NCBI GenBank assembly: GCA_973895155.1
Contig: OZ316899.1
Location: forward strand, 5,518,001 to 5,582,000
Direction of reading: 5' to 3'
Source: Marsupella aquatica
Lineage: Eukaryota; Marchantiophyta
DNA: 64,000 bases
Position numbers and translations under genes: made by a program. Within the stretch, counting starts at the first letter, position 1, and each line of letters starts with the position of its first letter. Under the pieces are notes generated by a model. It was given only the letters and a program-made list of their open reading frames with translations, was not told the DNA's origin and ran no database searches. Shown in pieces: positions 11,060-22,724 of the stretch.

Positions 11060-13021
11060 ATGTTGGATGATGATGGCCTTCTTGGTACTTTTGTTAATAT
11101 GAGGAATGTTCAAGAGCTTTCTGAACTTTTCAAGACTATCCAAATGGCCATGAAAAGGGAAGAGAGTGATAGAGAAGTTTTTGGAAGAAAAGAAAAAAGT
11201 GACAAGGTCTTTGAGGATAGAGTTACCAAGTGTCTTCAGGCTGTCCTTTCAACAAAAGGAGAGTTTTTGGGTAAGGATGTGACTAGGTACTTGAGGGTTT
11301 ATTGGAAGCAAGTTGAGGTCTTTAAGATTGACCAGGCAACAGCTGTGTTAGAATTTTCTACTCTTGTTGAACCAGAACTGAAAAACACAGTTGCAAACCT
11401 AGTTGTAGGTCCCGAGGAGGAGGATGAGTGGACTGGTTTTGTTAAGAGGATGAAACATCATTTATTGATGTCTGATAGTGAGAGGATGACAGAAGCAACT
11501 TTCCTTGATTGGATTTGAAAGAGGGATAAGGGAATAGGACCGGAAGAGCTTCTTTTGGAATTCAAAAGAAAGCTTGGGCAGTTGCCCGCTACTGATCTTG
11601 AGTTCCTTTCTCTTCAGAAAGGCTTTTTGTTTTTGTGTTCCGCTGATAAGGAGCTTAGAGATGAGCTTGAGTATGCCATAGTTATTGTTACTCCTCGTAG
11701 GAAGTTGAAGCTTTCTTGGGGGCATGTTGAAGAGGCAGTAGAAATTGTAGCTGAGCGAAGGAGAGATAGAGCTTTGGATGAAGAGGCTGTTGCAAAACCA
11801 GCAGCCCCTCTACCCAAATCAGTGAAAGGATGTCTTCTAAGGATGAGAAGAAGCTTGAGTCATTGGACATATCCAAGATTCTTGAAAGTCTTAATTTGAT
11901 CACTAAGCAGATGGTTGTTCCAAGAGGAGCACCCGGAGGGTTTGATAGAGCTGGTCCTAGTAGAACCACTACTTGGCCATGTTTGTGGTGTGATTCTAAA
12001 GAGCACCAAAAGAGAGATTGTCAAGAGCTTTTCATTGCTCTTAAGAACAATCAAGTTAAGTATATAGGTGAGTCAGGCTTGAAGAAGCTTGCTTACTTTG
12101 ATTCAAGTGAAGAAATACCTTTCAACAATGGTAAGGGTGGAATGAAAGTCTTGGTTGAAAAGCATTTGAGTCCTTTGGAAGTCAAGATGGTGAAAGCTTT
12201 TGAGACAGAAGTCTACACCTTAGGTCTTGAACCTTCTACTTCATTACCCCCTAGTGAGATTGAGAAGAAGAGGTTGGATGTATTCATCTGAAAACAGGTT
12301 GGGATGATCCCGTCTTGATTTCACCCTATGCTGTTGAGGTTGGTGCTTCTTGGGAAGCAAAAGTAGATGAGACAAGGAGAGAGAGCCCTAGGCTAAGTGC
12401 TAATGAGAAAGGAAAGAAGAAGTTCAATTTGCTAATGACTTGCCTTTACCAAGTGATGGAGAGAGTTCAGGCCCTACCCAGTTGAAGGATGAGGATGCCA
12501 AGGCATCCTCAAAGAGTCCAGGTTGGGTGTTAGGCAGAGATATTGAGAAGGAAGTCAAGCCTAAGGCCATTGCTCATAAATTTTGGAAGCAAGAAGCAAG
12601 AGGGTTCACAAATGAAGAGTTGTTTGGGACTATGAGAAAAGAAATCCAAGAGTGCATTCTAGCAAAGGCTAGGAAGAAGAGAGTTTACAAAGAAGGGCCA
12701 CATTCCTTGATAAGTAAGGTTGATGACCAGATGCAAGAGAGTGATGAAGGGAAACCTTACTTGGCAAATGTGTGGGAAATAAGAACCTTGCCTAATATTC
12801 AAGTAAAGGAGGTGAAAGTTGAGAGAAAGGTAGTTGAAATGGATGAAGTCAAGAGTAAAGGGGAGGACCATGGTTGCAAAAACATTCTAGACCTTCCACT
12901 TCCTTCATGTGGTAGTAGTGTGTCGTCGGGGTGGAGCACAGGGAAGCAGCAAACCCAAGTCAGGATTATGCATCCGAACCAGTCTTCTCCCTTGATGAGT
13001 GTTGTGTTTGGCTCGGGATGA
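11060..13021 (+). pseudogene. LTR-retrotransposon gag (CCHC zinc knuckle), decayed and truncated
   Basis: The first ATG is at 11060. An N-terminal helical capsid-like region with KRMKHHLLMSDSERM is followed by an in-frame TGA at 11516-11518, a frameshift near 11825, and a CCHC knuckle at 11980-12021 (C-x2-C-x4-H-x4-C, CLWCDSKEHQKRDC). Further frameshifts near 12290 and 12430 lead into a lysine-rich tail with KEVKPKAIAHKFWKQEARGF. The product would coat retroelement RNA. No protease, reverse transcriptase, RNase H or integrase follows; homology fades at 13021. The knuckle plus the GWDDPV segment point to a Ty3/gypsy-type element, but without pol the class is not certain. Confidence 0.8.
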
Positions 13022-13781
13022 GTGAATAGGCCTTTGTAACTACTTAACAATCCTCTTCCAAGGGAACCCTTCTTCAACCCTGGGTTATCAGGCTTCGCAC
13101 CAATATGAAGTGAACACCACTACAACTCTTCTACTACTACTACTGCGTGGAAAGCCCCTCGGATATTCAAGAGACCTATACACCACTGATCAAAAAGGGG
13201 CACCAAGGCACGGACTACTTTTCTAAAGGCATGACTATGCATAGTTCTTGTGATCCTAACTTTCGGTTTCGGTATCGTGGCTACAGGCTTCCGCACCCAA
13301 CGTCCTATCATGATTGTATCCGGACCAAGTATAGGGCTGTGAGTTTGGTCTAGGCTTAGCCTGGACGTCCACTCAGAGTGCTCTACTTCGTCCAAACCTC
13401 CCCTGAGCACACCTTCTCCTATCCTGACCACAAGATCACAAGACGACACTCATTAGTGGAGGTGAACCATTCTGACTGCGTCCGAACCACCCGGGGGATA
13501 GGAAAAAGGGGATACTACCTCTTTTCCCTTAGCCACCCCCAAACAGTGCGTATGCCACCAGAGCAATGTATAAAAGACCCTCGTCCTATGGGTTATTCCA
13601 CAGGGCGGAGACAAGAGGTGGAGCGTAGGGGTCAATTTCCAGCTAGACTTCTAAACTCACCTCACCATTGGGGCTCTTCATCCTTACTCTTATCGTAGGC
13701 AAGACACATAGTCATCAAGAATAATTGAGCTCGTCCGCTCTTGACACTGGTCTGGATAGTCTACAATACAGGGGAAAACCT
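13022..13781. other. Unassigned sequence before CACTA-1
   Basis: No gene recognised. Short ORFs occur on both strands with no family resemblance. The sequence resumes after the transposon at 32972, so 13022-13778 and 32972 onward were contiguous before CACTA-1 inserted. Confidence 0.5.
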
Positions 13782-13811
13782 CACTAGAAGAAACTGACCC
13801 ATTTTGAGACC
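13782..13811 (+). repeat. CACTA-1 left terminal inverted repeat
   Basis: CACTAGAAGAAACTGACCC begins the element and the inner box TGAGACC sits at terminal bases 24-30. TSD CCT precedes it. Confidence 0.92.
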
Positions 13812-14500
13812 CTGCCGCTAGTTACTCCAATGAGACCAGTTAGAATTTATGACTCCTAGATTGTTGGAGTCACTTTAGTTACAAGTTGAGGGCTTAGTTC
13901 AGGGGTATTCCTGGGGAAGTCATTTTTATAACTATTGGGGAAGTTATAACTTTAACTAAGTTAAGCCAACAAGAATGAACTTATATAAGTGACTCCGTGT
14001 ACAATAGAGCGGAAAATATGTAGTGCAGCTTTAGGGTTTAACTCCACAATCTAATGCCATTTGACCCCACCCAACTCATACCATTTGGGATAATCCTAAT
14101 TTTCTTACCTCCTCTAAACTTTCTTAACTCAGATTTGCAGCCACTAATTATTATCTTATCACTGCCTTTCCATGACAAAAAATAAACAAGATTTGCACGA
14201 TAACGCATGGTTTTTCAGTTTGTCAAGACCTTATTTTAACACCTACTTTTATTCAATAAGTACGTCCATGCAATGCTTTGTCTTTATATTTTTTACAAGC
14301 AATGCATGCTTGTCAAAATCAATAAGTCCAACCTAAATGTGACACATATTCACAATATGATCAGGTCTTGAATACCTTACCCTAAAAAATTATACTTTTC
14401 ATAATGGTCATGTTTACTGATATCTGACCATTTGGCCCCGTTTTTCACCAAAGGGGGGTGGTTCAAAGTTTTTTCATAACCACTCACCCCACATATAATG
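13812..14500. repeat. CACTA-1 left subterminal region
   Basis: AT-rich and without genes. It has scattered GTCAC/GTGAC and near-match sites (for example GGAGTCACTT and AAGTGACTCC) matching the denser right-end array; these are the probable TNPA binding sites. Confidence 0.5.
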
Positions 14501-17500
14501 TCAGCCTAAGTCCTTTGGTTCTCACAAAGGAAAATGGGGCTTAGGCAAATCATAGACTTTTGTGAAGTTGGGGGCAAAATACAGGGAGTACTCGGGGGCA
14601 AAATACAAGGCGGAACCGGTTTAGGCCCCCCCCCCAACAACAGTCGGCCCTTCTCGTCGCGATTTAGGGTGAGGGGAGCCTGGCTGAGCATTTCCCAACA
14701 CCGATGTGTGTTGCTCAATTTTCCTTCCCGCCAATGTTGCGCTGCCAAGCTCCATTTTGTTGCGAAGAGTTTAGGGTGTAGGTCACATCGCTTGCACTCT
14801 TGAGCTCCATTGCTATGAAGAGAAAGGTGATGGGCGACATCTGCTGAGCTCAATTCGTGAGCTGCCTACGTTCATTGCCGAATGCTGCTTCCTTCAATTG
14901 CCTGTTGCCTACTATTACAATCGCCTACTGCCTAGGTCCATTGCCGAATGTTGCTTCCTTCAATCGCCTGTTGCCTGCTATTACAATTGCCAAATCAATC
15001 GTGCACCCAATTGCCTGGAGCTCATTTTCCTGGAGTTAAGTGTTTAGGCCAGGTGAGTGACCACGACAAAGGAGCCGATCCCCGAGCCAATTGCGACTTT
15101 CTTTGTAAGTGCCCAACCTATTGTAGCTAGCATTGTTGCGCTGCATTGTTGCCGAACTGGAACTCCATTGCTGCGAAGAGTTTACGGTCTAGGTGACATT
15201 GCTGCTGAGCTCAATTCGCGAGCTGCCTAGGTTTATTGCCGAATGCTGCTTCCTTCAATCGCCTGTTGCCTGCTATTACAATCGCCTGCTCAATTGCGCA
15301 CCTAATCGCCTGGAGCTCATTTCTCCCTGAGCTCATTCGCCTGGAGCTCATTTGCCTGGAGTTCAATCAACTGCTACTCAAACTACTATTGCTGCAATCG
15401 CGAGCTGCTCAATCTGTTGTTCGTCGCAAGTGTGGCGGAGGACTGAGACGAGGAGCTAGAGAGTTGCAGAGAAACCAAGTGCCAAACACTCCGCTTGCGA
15501 GAATACTCTTTTCCGGTCTTGTTGTTTAGGGTTGTCGGGTTGGGTCAGAGATGTGGAGGATTGAGGCTGCTGTGCGCAAACATGTTTTTCTTTCAAGTGG
15601 TGCTACGATTGCTTGGTGACGGAAGGCTGTTGGATGTGTGTTGTAGCTACTGTGATCAGTGACCTCTAGTTGGGAAGGACTTGCCAGAGCTGCGGCTGGG
15701 GAGGACCTGTGGTTGGAGCTACAGTCGATTGGAGGTGGTCGCAAGCTGGAAACATTTGGAGGGGTTAGTTTTTTGCAGCTTAAACCTATCGGGAGTTTGC
15801 GCTTGTGGCGACACTATCCTTTCTGCCACTTCATGAGTTTGATATGGACACTGTGTATGAATGTTCTTCTCAGGAGGCGCTACGATGACCACTACATTGC
15901 CTTACTCTGTTCATTGCAGTAGCACAAATACTCGATTTCATACTGAAATTGCCACCCACTTTGTTTTAGTGTGTTTGACTGCTCGCTCTTGCAACTTTGG
16001 AGGAGGGAGTCTACAGGCGGGAACTGACACCATGCATTGAAGGTAGTTGAAGTCACTTGGAGAAATCATTCTTCCCCGCAATTTTGTCTACCTACATAGC
16101 TCTAGCATCCACTATTGTATTGCCCTACGGAGTTTTGATGTTGTTGTCCAGTCTCTTTGCAAAATGTTATATTCCCATCCAAACTGTACATTGTCCCAAG
16201 CACTAGAGTCTCAGCTAGGTTGGAATTGCAATCTGGTGGGTTTTGTCTAACAGGTCGATCATCCTTCCAAACTTGATTGTCTTCTGAGTCTACCCGCTAG
16301 GGGGTAAAGAGGCGCTGACCCTGATCTTGTGGACCCTGATCTGATATCCACCTTTGTCAGCTGAATCCAAATGATCAAGTCCAAATGCTGATCAGTCTCA
16401 CTGGGGTTGCCGGTGCAGACATGACTCGCACTGTGTGATTGTAGTTTTGCTTTGTCAGGACGAATGTGTTTGGCTAAGATGCTAGATTGTGGCTTGTCTT
16501 CTTGCTTCCAGCTCGTGTATATTCAATTAATAGAAGTTGGGAACGAAGTGAAAATTGAATTTCCTTATATTAAGCATCTTGACCTAGAAACTCAATACAT
16601 AAACTCCAGGAGTCCCTCGGGATATAAAATGAGCCAAATTGTTTCAAAATTGGGAACCTTTTGGACAGAGACGATGAGTGGAGTGATTGGAAGGTGCTGG
16701 AAGGTAAAGAAGTCGAACCTCATTGATGGCGAGGATCTGTCCATGAGACTTCTTCACCTTCTTCAACTTTCTCAGAAAGTACCTGGACAGCAAAGGAGAA
16801 GTACTCAATACGGGGGACATGAAGGACTCTTTGGGAGAACACCTGTCGTGACCTAACGAAGGTGTAGAGAGGCAGAGACTAAAGAACACATAATTGGGGA
16901 TAACGCTTGCCTTCTTAGTTTCGTGACTATTTTCTCTTGTTAGGTTTTCATTCACCTGATTCAAACTTTTTGCTCCGGTGGAATCTGTCTTGTGTTTGTT
17001 CTAATTGTTTATATCTCAAGAGGGTCGTCAACAAAGCTGACAGGAGTCAAAGGTAACTACAAGCTAGCAGATTGGTCGAATGCTCCCAAGTCGAGTTAGA
17101 GGAAGGTTACTAAAACTACACCTTCACAACTCTCAAGTCTGGAAAGTAAAATTCAGCCTGAGACACGCAGCAAGAACTGTTGTCTACTAGGAACTGTTAT
17201 TTGCTTTGTTGGGGATTGTCATGTGTATGTAACTGCATACACATTCTACCTGAGGGGAGTATGACTGTACACCTAAGGTAGAACCGAGTAGTATCTGTCG
17301 CATGACATAATTCCTCTATAATTCTGTATTAATGTTGCCTAAGTGCTTTGTTGTATTGTTTTTGTTGTAATGACATCACTTGCATTTCATAGTCAGTCTT
17401 ACTTGGTTGGCTTGGTACTCATTTGCTTTTCGCTCCTTCTGGCTATTGAATTTGTCTGCTGTCACTGAGTTTTTTGCGTAAGAACTACATGTTCTTCATT

Positions 17501-18288
17501 TTCTCAATCGTACTCTCTCCCCTATGGAAGACTATCGGCTTGGGCTGCCAGCCTTCTCTCTTTTTCAATTTGTTATCCCTATGGTCAAACACTACTTGGT
17601 TAGTGGTTTTGCTCTATTTTTGTCTGTTTTGCCTTCAAGTAGGGCATGGATGAATTGAGCTTGGAGGCAACAAAATGGCAAGGCCAAATCTGAATGGTTC
17701 CAGAAGTATGTGTGCTGCATTTTGATAAGGACAACCAATTGTAGAGTTCACTCTTTCTGAATGTTATAGTCTGTTTTGCCTTCAACTGGGCCATCGAGTA
17801 CTGCCATGTGATCATGTACTTGCTCTATGAAGTTTTGAATATATAACCATTTTCTTTTAGACCATGCAACTTGGGAGTTGCTAAGTGTCACTTGCATCTG
17901 AGGGGCTACACCGGGGGCATCATTGGAGGTTCACATCAGTGGAGGTTCACAGCCAGTCAATTTCATCTCTACTGCAACCTGCAAGGTGAGACTTTCGATC
18001 TTTCTGGATGAAAAAGCAGGATTTAAATATGATTGATATACATTTCCGTCGAGAACATGGGTTTATCACCAAGCTCTTTGTCTTAGGAAACTCATAAACT
18101 CATAATCAAATATGTACTATGCACATTTCATGCTATGCGTATACTATGACTATGTGTAGTTGGGACCAAGATAGTGGGTGGACACTGATTAGTTTAGGTT
18201 GGTTGCTGTTGGCGAGGCAAGTCGACCTCCTGCTCGCCTTGCTCATCAAAGGACATGAACAGAGGACATCACAACAAAAGCAACACTT
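14501..18288. other. CACTA-1 left interior, no recognised gene
   Basis: Three direct copies of a unit of about 60 bp beginning ATTGCCGAATG start at 14874, 14940 and 15235 (core CTTCCTTCAAT-GCCTGTTGCCT). Short frames at 15236-15529, 15659-15922 and 16452-16856 show no family resemblance and no counterpart in CACTA-2. From about 17980 the sequence aligns with CACTA-2 (AGGTGAGACTTTC, a donor-like site in both), so an untranslated or poorly conserved exon may end there. Confidence 0.5.
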
Positions 18289-18738
18289 ATGGTGAGGACC
18301 CGCAACGCTGAACATGTGCGGCTTGCACGCAAGGCAGAGATGTTGCACCTTGAGTATGTCAGACTTGGGATCCTTCCAGCCCAGTCTGCATGGTACTTTG
18401 AGTACATTGTTGTTTCCAGGAACAACTACAGTCGGCCTCTACCTGCTTCAGTACCCTTCCCAACATCCTTGGTATTTGTGTCTCTTGTACATGACCCGCC
18501 ACAAATTAGGTGCCAAGGGTGTGTGCACAGTTGCCAATATGACTGTCCTACCTGTAGGGCTTCTGGCCTAGAATTGGATGACCATTCTCTTGGATGCCAA
18601 TTTTTGCACAGAGCACAATGTATCATCTGGAACCACTCGCCATCCTGCAATGTGCCTGGTGATGTCACTTGTCCTGCCCTCCCAGACCCCACCACCGGTG
18701 ACTTTGGTGTCTACACATGTTTGGATCACATGCTCTAG
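18289..18738 (+). CDS. Cys-rich 149-residue protein, CACTA-1 copy, unknown function
   Basis: ATG at 18289 (MVRTRNAEHVRLARKAEM) to TAG. It aligns without gaps with the CACTA-2 ORF at 42821 and has the same length. A conserved N-terminal helix rich in Arg/Lys and Leu is followed by Pro-rich sequence and a cluster of Cys and His (GCVHSCQYDCPTC, then C, H, C at intervals), suggesting zinc binding. It is one of only two accessory ORFs still open in this otherwise decayed element. Minus-strand frames overlap it but lack matching conservation. No known family is recognised. Confidence 0.5.
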   Translation: MVRTRNAEHVRLARKAEMLHLEYVRLGILPAQSAWYFEYIVVSRNNYSRPLPASVPFPTSLVFVSLVHDPPQIRCQGCVHSCQYDCPTCRASGLELDDHSLGCQFLHRAQCIIWNHSPSCNVPGDVTCPALPDPTTGDFGVYTCLDHML

Positions 18739-19508
18739 AGGACCACTTGTCACACCGCATGCACAGACCAGATACCATTGACCTATAGCTTAACACTCTG
18801 ACTTCAACACAGAGGATATTTACTTAAAATTTTGATGTATGAGCAATTTTGGGTCCAGGGTTTAGGGTCAACAGTACATAACTTATCCTATTATGCCTGC
18901 ACTAAGCAAAATATCCTAATTTAAGAGGCTAGCAAACTCACTTAAAAGTCTCTATTGAAAGACTGCTTTCATGACTACTTTAACCTGGTGAATATTGCAA
19001 CGTTCAATGAATTAATGGGCCATGTGATAACTTGTAAAATGTGATTTATGCCTCACTTATTTGTCTCAGCCACTATCATAGCCTATTTAGGATGTATACA
19101 TTTCAACTCTTATGACACTGCTTCATACCAATCCTCTTTGAAGAATGCCTGTTTTACATGTCACGACTATTGTATGTGATTCAAATGCATGAAATGTTGT
19201 TGCAGATCTCATTTGGTGAATCATAGCCACAATTAAAATTGAGGTGTTGGTGGAGCAATTGTATTAGGGGATCAGTTTTGTGTGTTGGCTCAACATACCA
19301 AAAGTATGTCTGCTCTGCATCCTTGTGTGGCCATTCCAATTCATTGCAGTAGCAAATGCCTTTGTACCTTAAATGCTAAATATATTTTACTTTCTATGTA
19401 GTCTGCTAAATTGTAGAGTCTATCTAAATGCCTTTGTACCTTAAATGCTAAATGTATATTACTTTTTGTGCAGTCTGCTAAATTGTAGAGTCTATCTCAT
19501 GCGCAGGC
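18739..19508. other. Intergenic or intronic spacer, conserved with CACTA-2
   Basis: No ORF of note. Much of it aligns with 43271-43939, including GGGTTTAGGGTCAACAGTAC, and ends at an acceptor-like GCGCAG just before the PHD ATG. It may hold a 5'-UTR intron of the PHD gene. Confidence 0.5.
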
Positions 19509-20189
19509 ATGGCACGACCTAAAATTCAAGCCAAAAAGCGTGTGACAAAGGTGAGAAACACAGGTGTACTTGGGACAAATGCTACTAACTTCTCTGCAAG
19601 TCAGATTTTCCAGAAGGCAGCTCATTGTTGTGCCATTTGTGACGATGGTGGGGGCCTGGTCATTTGTGAGGGCCCTTGCATGAGGCATTTCCACCTCAGC
19701 CCAGAGTCTGACCTTGCTGCAGAAAACAACTGTCCAGGGGTGGGCCTCCCGTCAACACACCAGGGAGACTAGATGTGCACTGATTGTTTGGAGAAGCAGG
19801 CTAAGTGTGCACAGTGTGGAAAGTCGGGGTCCTATGAGGGCTCTGTTGATGCCCCAGCAATTGTTAGGAAATGTCCAGACCGTTTTTGTGTGAGATTTTT
19901 CTGTTTTGAGTGTTTGCCTGCTCATGCCACAGCTTGCCCACTTCATAGGTGCAAGGCATGTGGTGAGCATGATCATGAGTACTGGACTGACATAGTCCAC
20001 TGTGCTAGGTGTCCCACCATGTGGCACTATCATTGCCTGAAAGATCGTCAAGCAGAGGGTTATGCTTGTGACAGAGAAATCTATGATCACTCTGCACATG
20101 GTGTTGATTGATGGATATTTTATTGTCATCGCCATGCCATTGATCCTACCTCGTGCACTCCTGTGAGAGATCACATATCTTGGCTGTGA
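19509..20189 (+). pseudogene. EDM2-like PHD-finger protein, broken CACTA-1 copy
   Basis: The frame from ATG 19509 to TGA 20187-20189 aligns end to end with the intact 226-residue protein of CACTA-2. Two in-frame stops break it: TAG at 19770-19772 where CACTA-2 has Trp (TGG), and TGA at 20109-20111 where CACTA-2 has Arg (CGA). Both are C-to-T type changes on one or other strand. The zinc-ligand Cys and His residues are otherwise kept (CAICDDGGG, CEGPCMRHFH, CTDC, CAQCG, CPLHRCKACG, YCHRHAID), so decay is recent relative to divergence. Confidence 0.88.
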
Positions 20190-20781
20190 AGCTGAACATT
20201 GTACCTGCACAGTGCACCTGATGTGGATGTACTATTTTTTGAGATTGCAGAGATTCCAATTTTGAAAAGGAGTTGGGTAGGCGAGTTTATATAGGCAGCA
20301 CTTATCTTGTGCTCTAGCGTCAGTGGCTAGGTACATGCCTATAAAAACTTATCCTTACAAGCCTTCTTGGAAGTATTTAGGCTGAGTGGTCATTTTCATA
20401 AACAAAATCATCAGACTGCTAAATTAAAACAGGATTTCTAAGTTGTAAGCGTATAAATTATCAGGCATGCAATTAATCAAATTGCCCTATAAGTTTGTCA
20501 TTGAACGTATCCTACTTTACAACAAAATATGTATGTGCCATGACAAGTTGGTTGCACTTCATTTCACCTTCGATATGGATTTTGTAGTATATATTCAAAC
20601 AATGTCCAGCATCCGTGCAGGTGCCTAGTACGTATTGTTCACATATCCCTTGTACCTATCAAAATCGGACCTGAGCACCAGTGGGCCAGATCAACTCAAA
20701 AAGCAGGAATTTTGTTGTCCTTGTATTGTCAGGTGAACCCATTCTTCCAAAATTCTCTGTCATCACGTAGGGTGTGTGTAC
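20190..20781. other. Spacer between PHD and BRCT genes
   Basis: AT-rich with no gene. It corresponds to 44621-45217 in CACTA-2, with partial similarity (for example around the TTCCAATTTTGA block). Confidence 0.5.
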
Positions 20782-21654
20782 ATGGAGCCTGGGAAACGTA
20801 GAAAGTGTGAGCACCCAGCAGTGTTTACAGGGGTCAGAGCCATTTTGGTCCATGGCCAGCATGGGTTGACCAAAGTGCATTGGCCAACTGTACAGAAATG
20901 ATTCTCTGAGCTCCATGGCACTGTAGTTCAGGACATCACTCCAGAGACTACACATGTTGTTGCAGGGACATGGCTATCAGTGATAAAGAAGTGGTCATGG
21001 TCCTACATGAATTCTGCAATTACTAAGCAAGGCCTAAAAGTAGTTGAGGCCTCTTGGATCACAGATTCCATAGCACATAAGATTGTACAGGATACTGAGC
21101 AATATGAGCTATGGGAGGATGAAGAAGCTACTGCATCAGCTTGGTCTGAACAAGAAGTCTGGTAAGCAAAGGCACGGCTTGCTGATCTCCAATATGGACC
21201 TGTACTCAACAAAGGACAGAGCTCTACAAGGCTGAAGAGTATGTTGGCTGAGGAGACGAAGCAACCAACCCCCATTCTGAAAGGGCTGAGCATGGTATTT
21301 GTGGAGGCGGGAATTAGAGAGGTTAAGTGCAAAGTGTACAAGTCCATAGTGTTTGACCTAGGTGGGACAGTGGAGGAGAATATAACAGAGGACACCACTC
21401 ATGTCATTACTATGTCATATCCCAAAGCCTGCCGCAAGTTTGGGAAGGGAGACATTCGCTTTTATGTCATGTCCCATAATGTGTTTGTGGTTTCATATGC
21501 TTGGCTTGTGGAATCAGTAGCAGCTGGGAAGCGTCAAAACCCAATGGACTATGATCTTTTTGAGGCCTGACCACGGAAGGGTCAGGATCCTTACAGAGAG
21601 GACTATGAGACAACAAGTGAGGAATGGGTCATTAGCGATTCTGAATCAGAGTGA
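20782..21654 (+). pseudogene. Tandem-BRCT protein, broken CACTA-1 copy
   Basis: From ATG 20782 (MEPGKRRK) to TGA 21652-21654. It aligns with the intact gene at 45218-46066. Stops occur at 20899-20901 (TGA for CGA), 21163-21165 (TAA) and 21568-21570 (TGA for TGG). BRCT signatures remain: THVVAGTWLSV, GLKVVEASWITDS in the first repeat and THVITMSYPKACRKF, FVVSYAWLVESV in the second. The tail after the third stop (SEEWVISDSESE) is acidic and absent from CACTA-2. Confidence 0.85.
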
Positions 21655-21859
21655 GGAGTAGTAGCATCAGTTTGGACACAAGTTTTTTTGTATAAATGAG
21701 ATCATTGAAATAAATGTGATCTTTGAACTAATGTACCTTGTTATGGTTGGTGGCAGTTGGGCTTATTTTACTGTTGGCGGATTGTTGTTTCCTACTGCCT
21801 GGGGGTGTCACTGTAAACGTACTGGGTGGGCTCAAATCCGGCGGCAGAATTTGGTGGGT

Positions 21860-22378
21860 ATGTTGCCTTTCCTAGATCAACAGGCGCTATTACGGCTCCT
21901 CCTCCGGGTTGCCATATGGCTGGCCATAGTTAGGACTCTCCTGCATGGGTTGGTGCTAAAACATTTCTTGGCACTGCCCAAGGATGCAAGAGACGCTAAA
22001 TCTATCGTGAATGAGGATGCACAGTCCGAAGTGGACATCTACTTTTCAGCAGATGAGTTAGACAAGCCCGATGTTGTAGGTGGTTTCTTGTTGCCTGATT
22101 TGGCAGATGATATAGTTCTTTCACATGTCTGGCCGAGGGTTCTTGTGGTGTCCTGTGCACAAGATATCTGCAAATATAGACAAATTAATACACGGTGGAG
22201 GGACTTGGTAGCAACTTGCCCCCAGTGGAGGGCATTGCATCCACTGCTTGTAGGCACGGATGCAAGACCCCCATGGCATGAGCAGGGTTTAGACCTTGAT
22301 GATTTAATGTACATGCCTGAGTACCTGAGGTCTGAGTGGCATCAAGAACAGGGTTGGTACCCATATCTCACCTGGTAA
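21860..22378 (+). CDS. F-box-like protein, CACTA-1 copy
   Basis: ATG 21860 is shared with CACTA-2 (MLP..D.QAL) and the stop falls at the same residue (TAA here, TAG there), giving 172 residues. The N-terminus has a hydrophobic stretch (LLRLLLRVAIWLAIVRTLL) that could be a membrane segment or an amphipathic helix. The middle has LPDLADDIVLSHVWPRVL, then ICKYRQINTRWRDLVATCPQWRAL, the layout of an F-box (LP, then a conserved W in the RWRDL helix). F-box proteins recruit targets to SCF ubiquitin ligases through SKP1. It ends WYPYLTW. The open frame in a decayed element is notable. Confidence 0.6.
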   Translation: MLPFLDQQALLRLLLRVAIWLAIVRTLLHGLVLKHFLALPKDARDAKSIVNEDAQSEVDIYFSADELDKPDVVGGFLLPDLADDIVLSHVWPRVLVVSCAQDICKYRQINTRWRDLVATCPQWRALHPLLVGTDARPPWHEQGLDLDDLMYMPEYLRSEWHQEQGWYPYLTW

Positions 22379-22724
22379 TAAGGTGAGATATCTGATACCG
22401 CTCTCACACCTGTGCCTGTGACTATACATGATTGGACTCTGATATGGTCATGGGTGTACATGCAGAGGCGGTACATTTGAGGACAGCGGAGGAGGTGGTG
22501 ACACCCTCCAACATTTAGGAATTTTGTGTCATTCGCTTGACAGTAGGTACACTACTTGCAAACCTGTTTTTTTCTTTTGGGGTGGTTTAGGGTTTGTGAG
22601 AATTTAGTACACGTTATGTTAACTCTTTTGGCAGATACAGTCAGGGATATATGGAACACAAATACCACCATTAGGCATCCTTGTTCACTGCTGTCCATGA
22701 CTGCAGAGCTCCCAGCCTGTTATA
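22379..22724. other. Spacer between F-box-like and TNP2 genes
   Basis: About 346 bp with no ORF. Its first half is highly similar to 46777-47000 (GACTATACATGATTGGACTC and AGGACAGCGGAGGAG), suggesting conserved untranslated or promoter sequence. Confidence 0.5.

Noticed and set aside
11060-13021. A host zinc-knuckle gene rather than retroelement gag
   Set aside because: Capsid-like region, CCHC knuckle, Lys-rich tail, an upstream primer-site-like sequence and multiple lesions fit a decayed gag.
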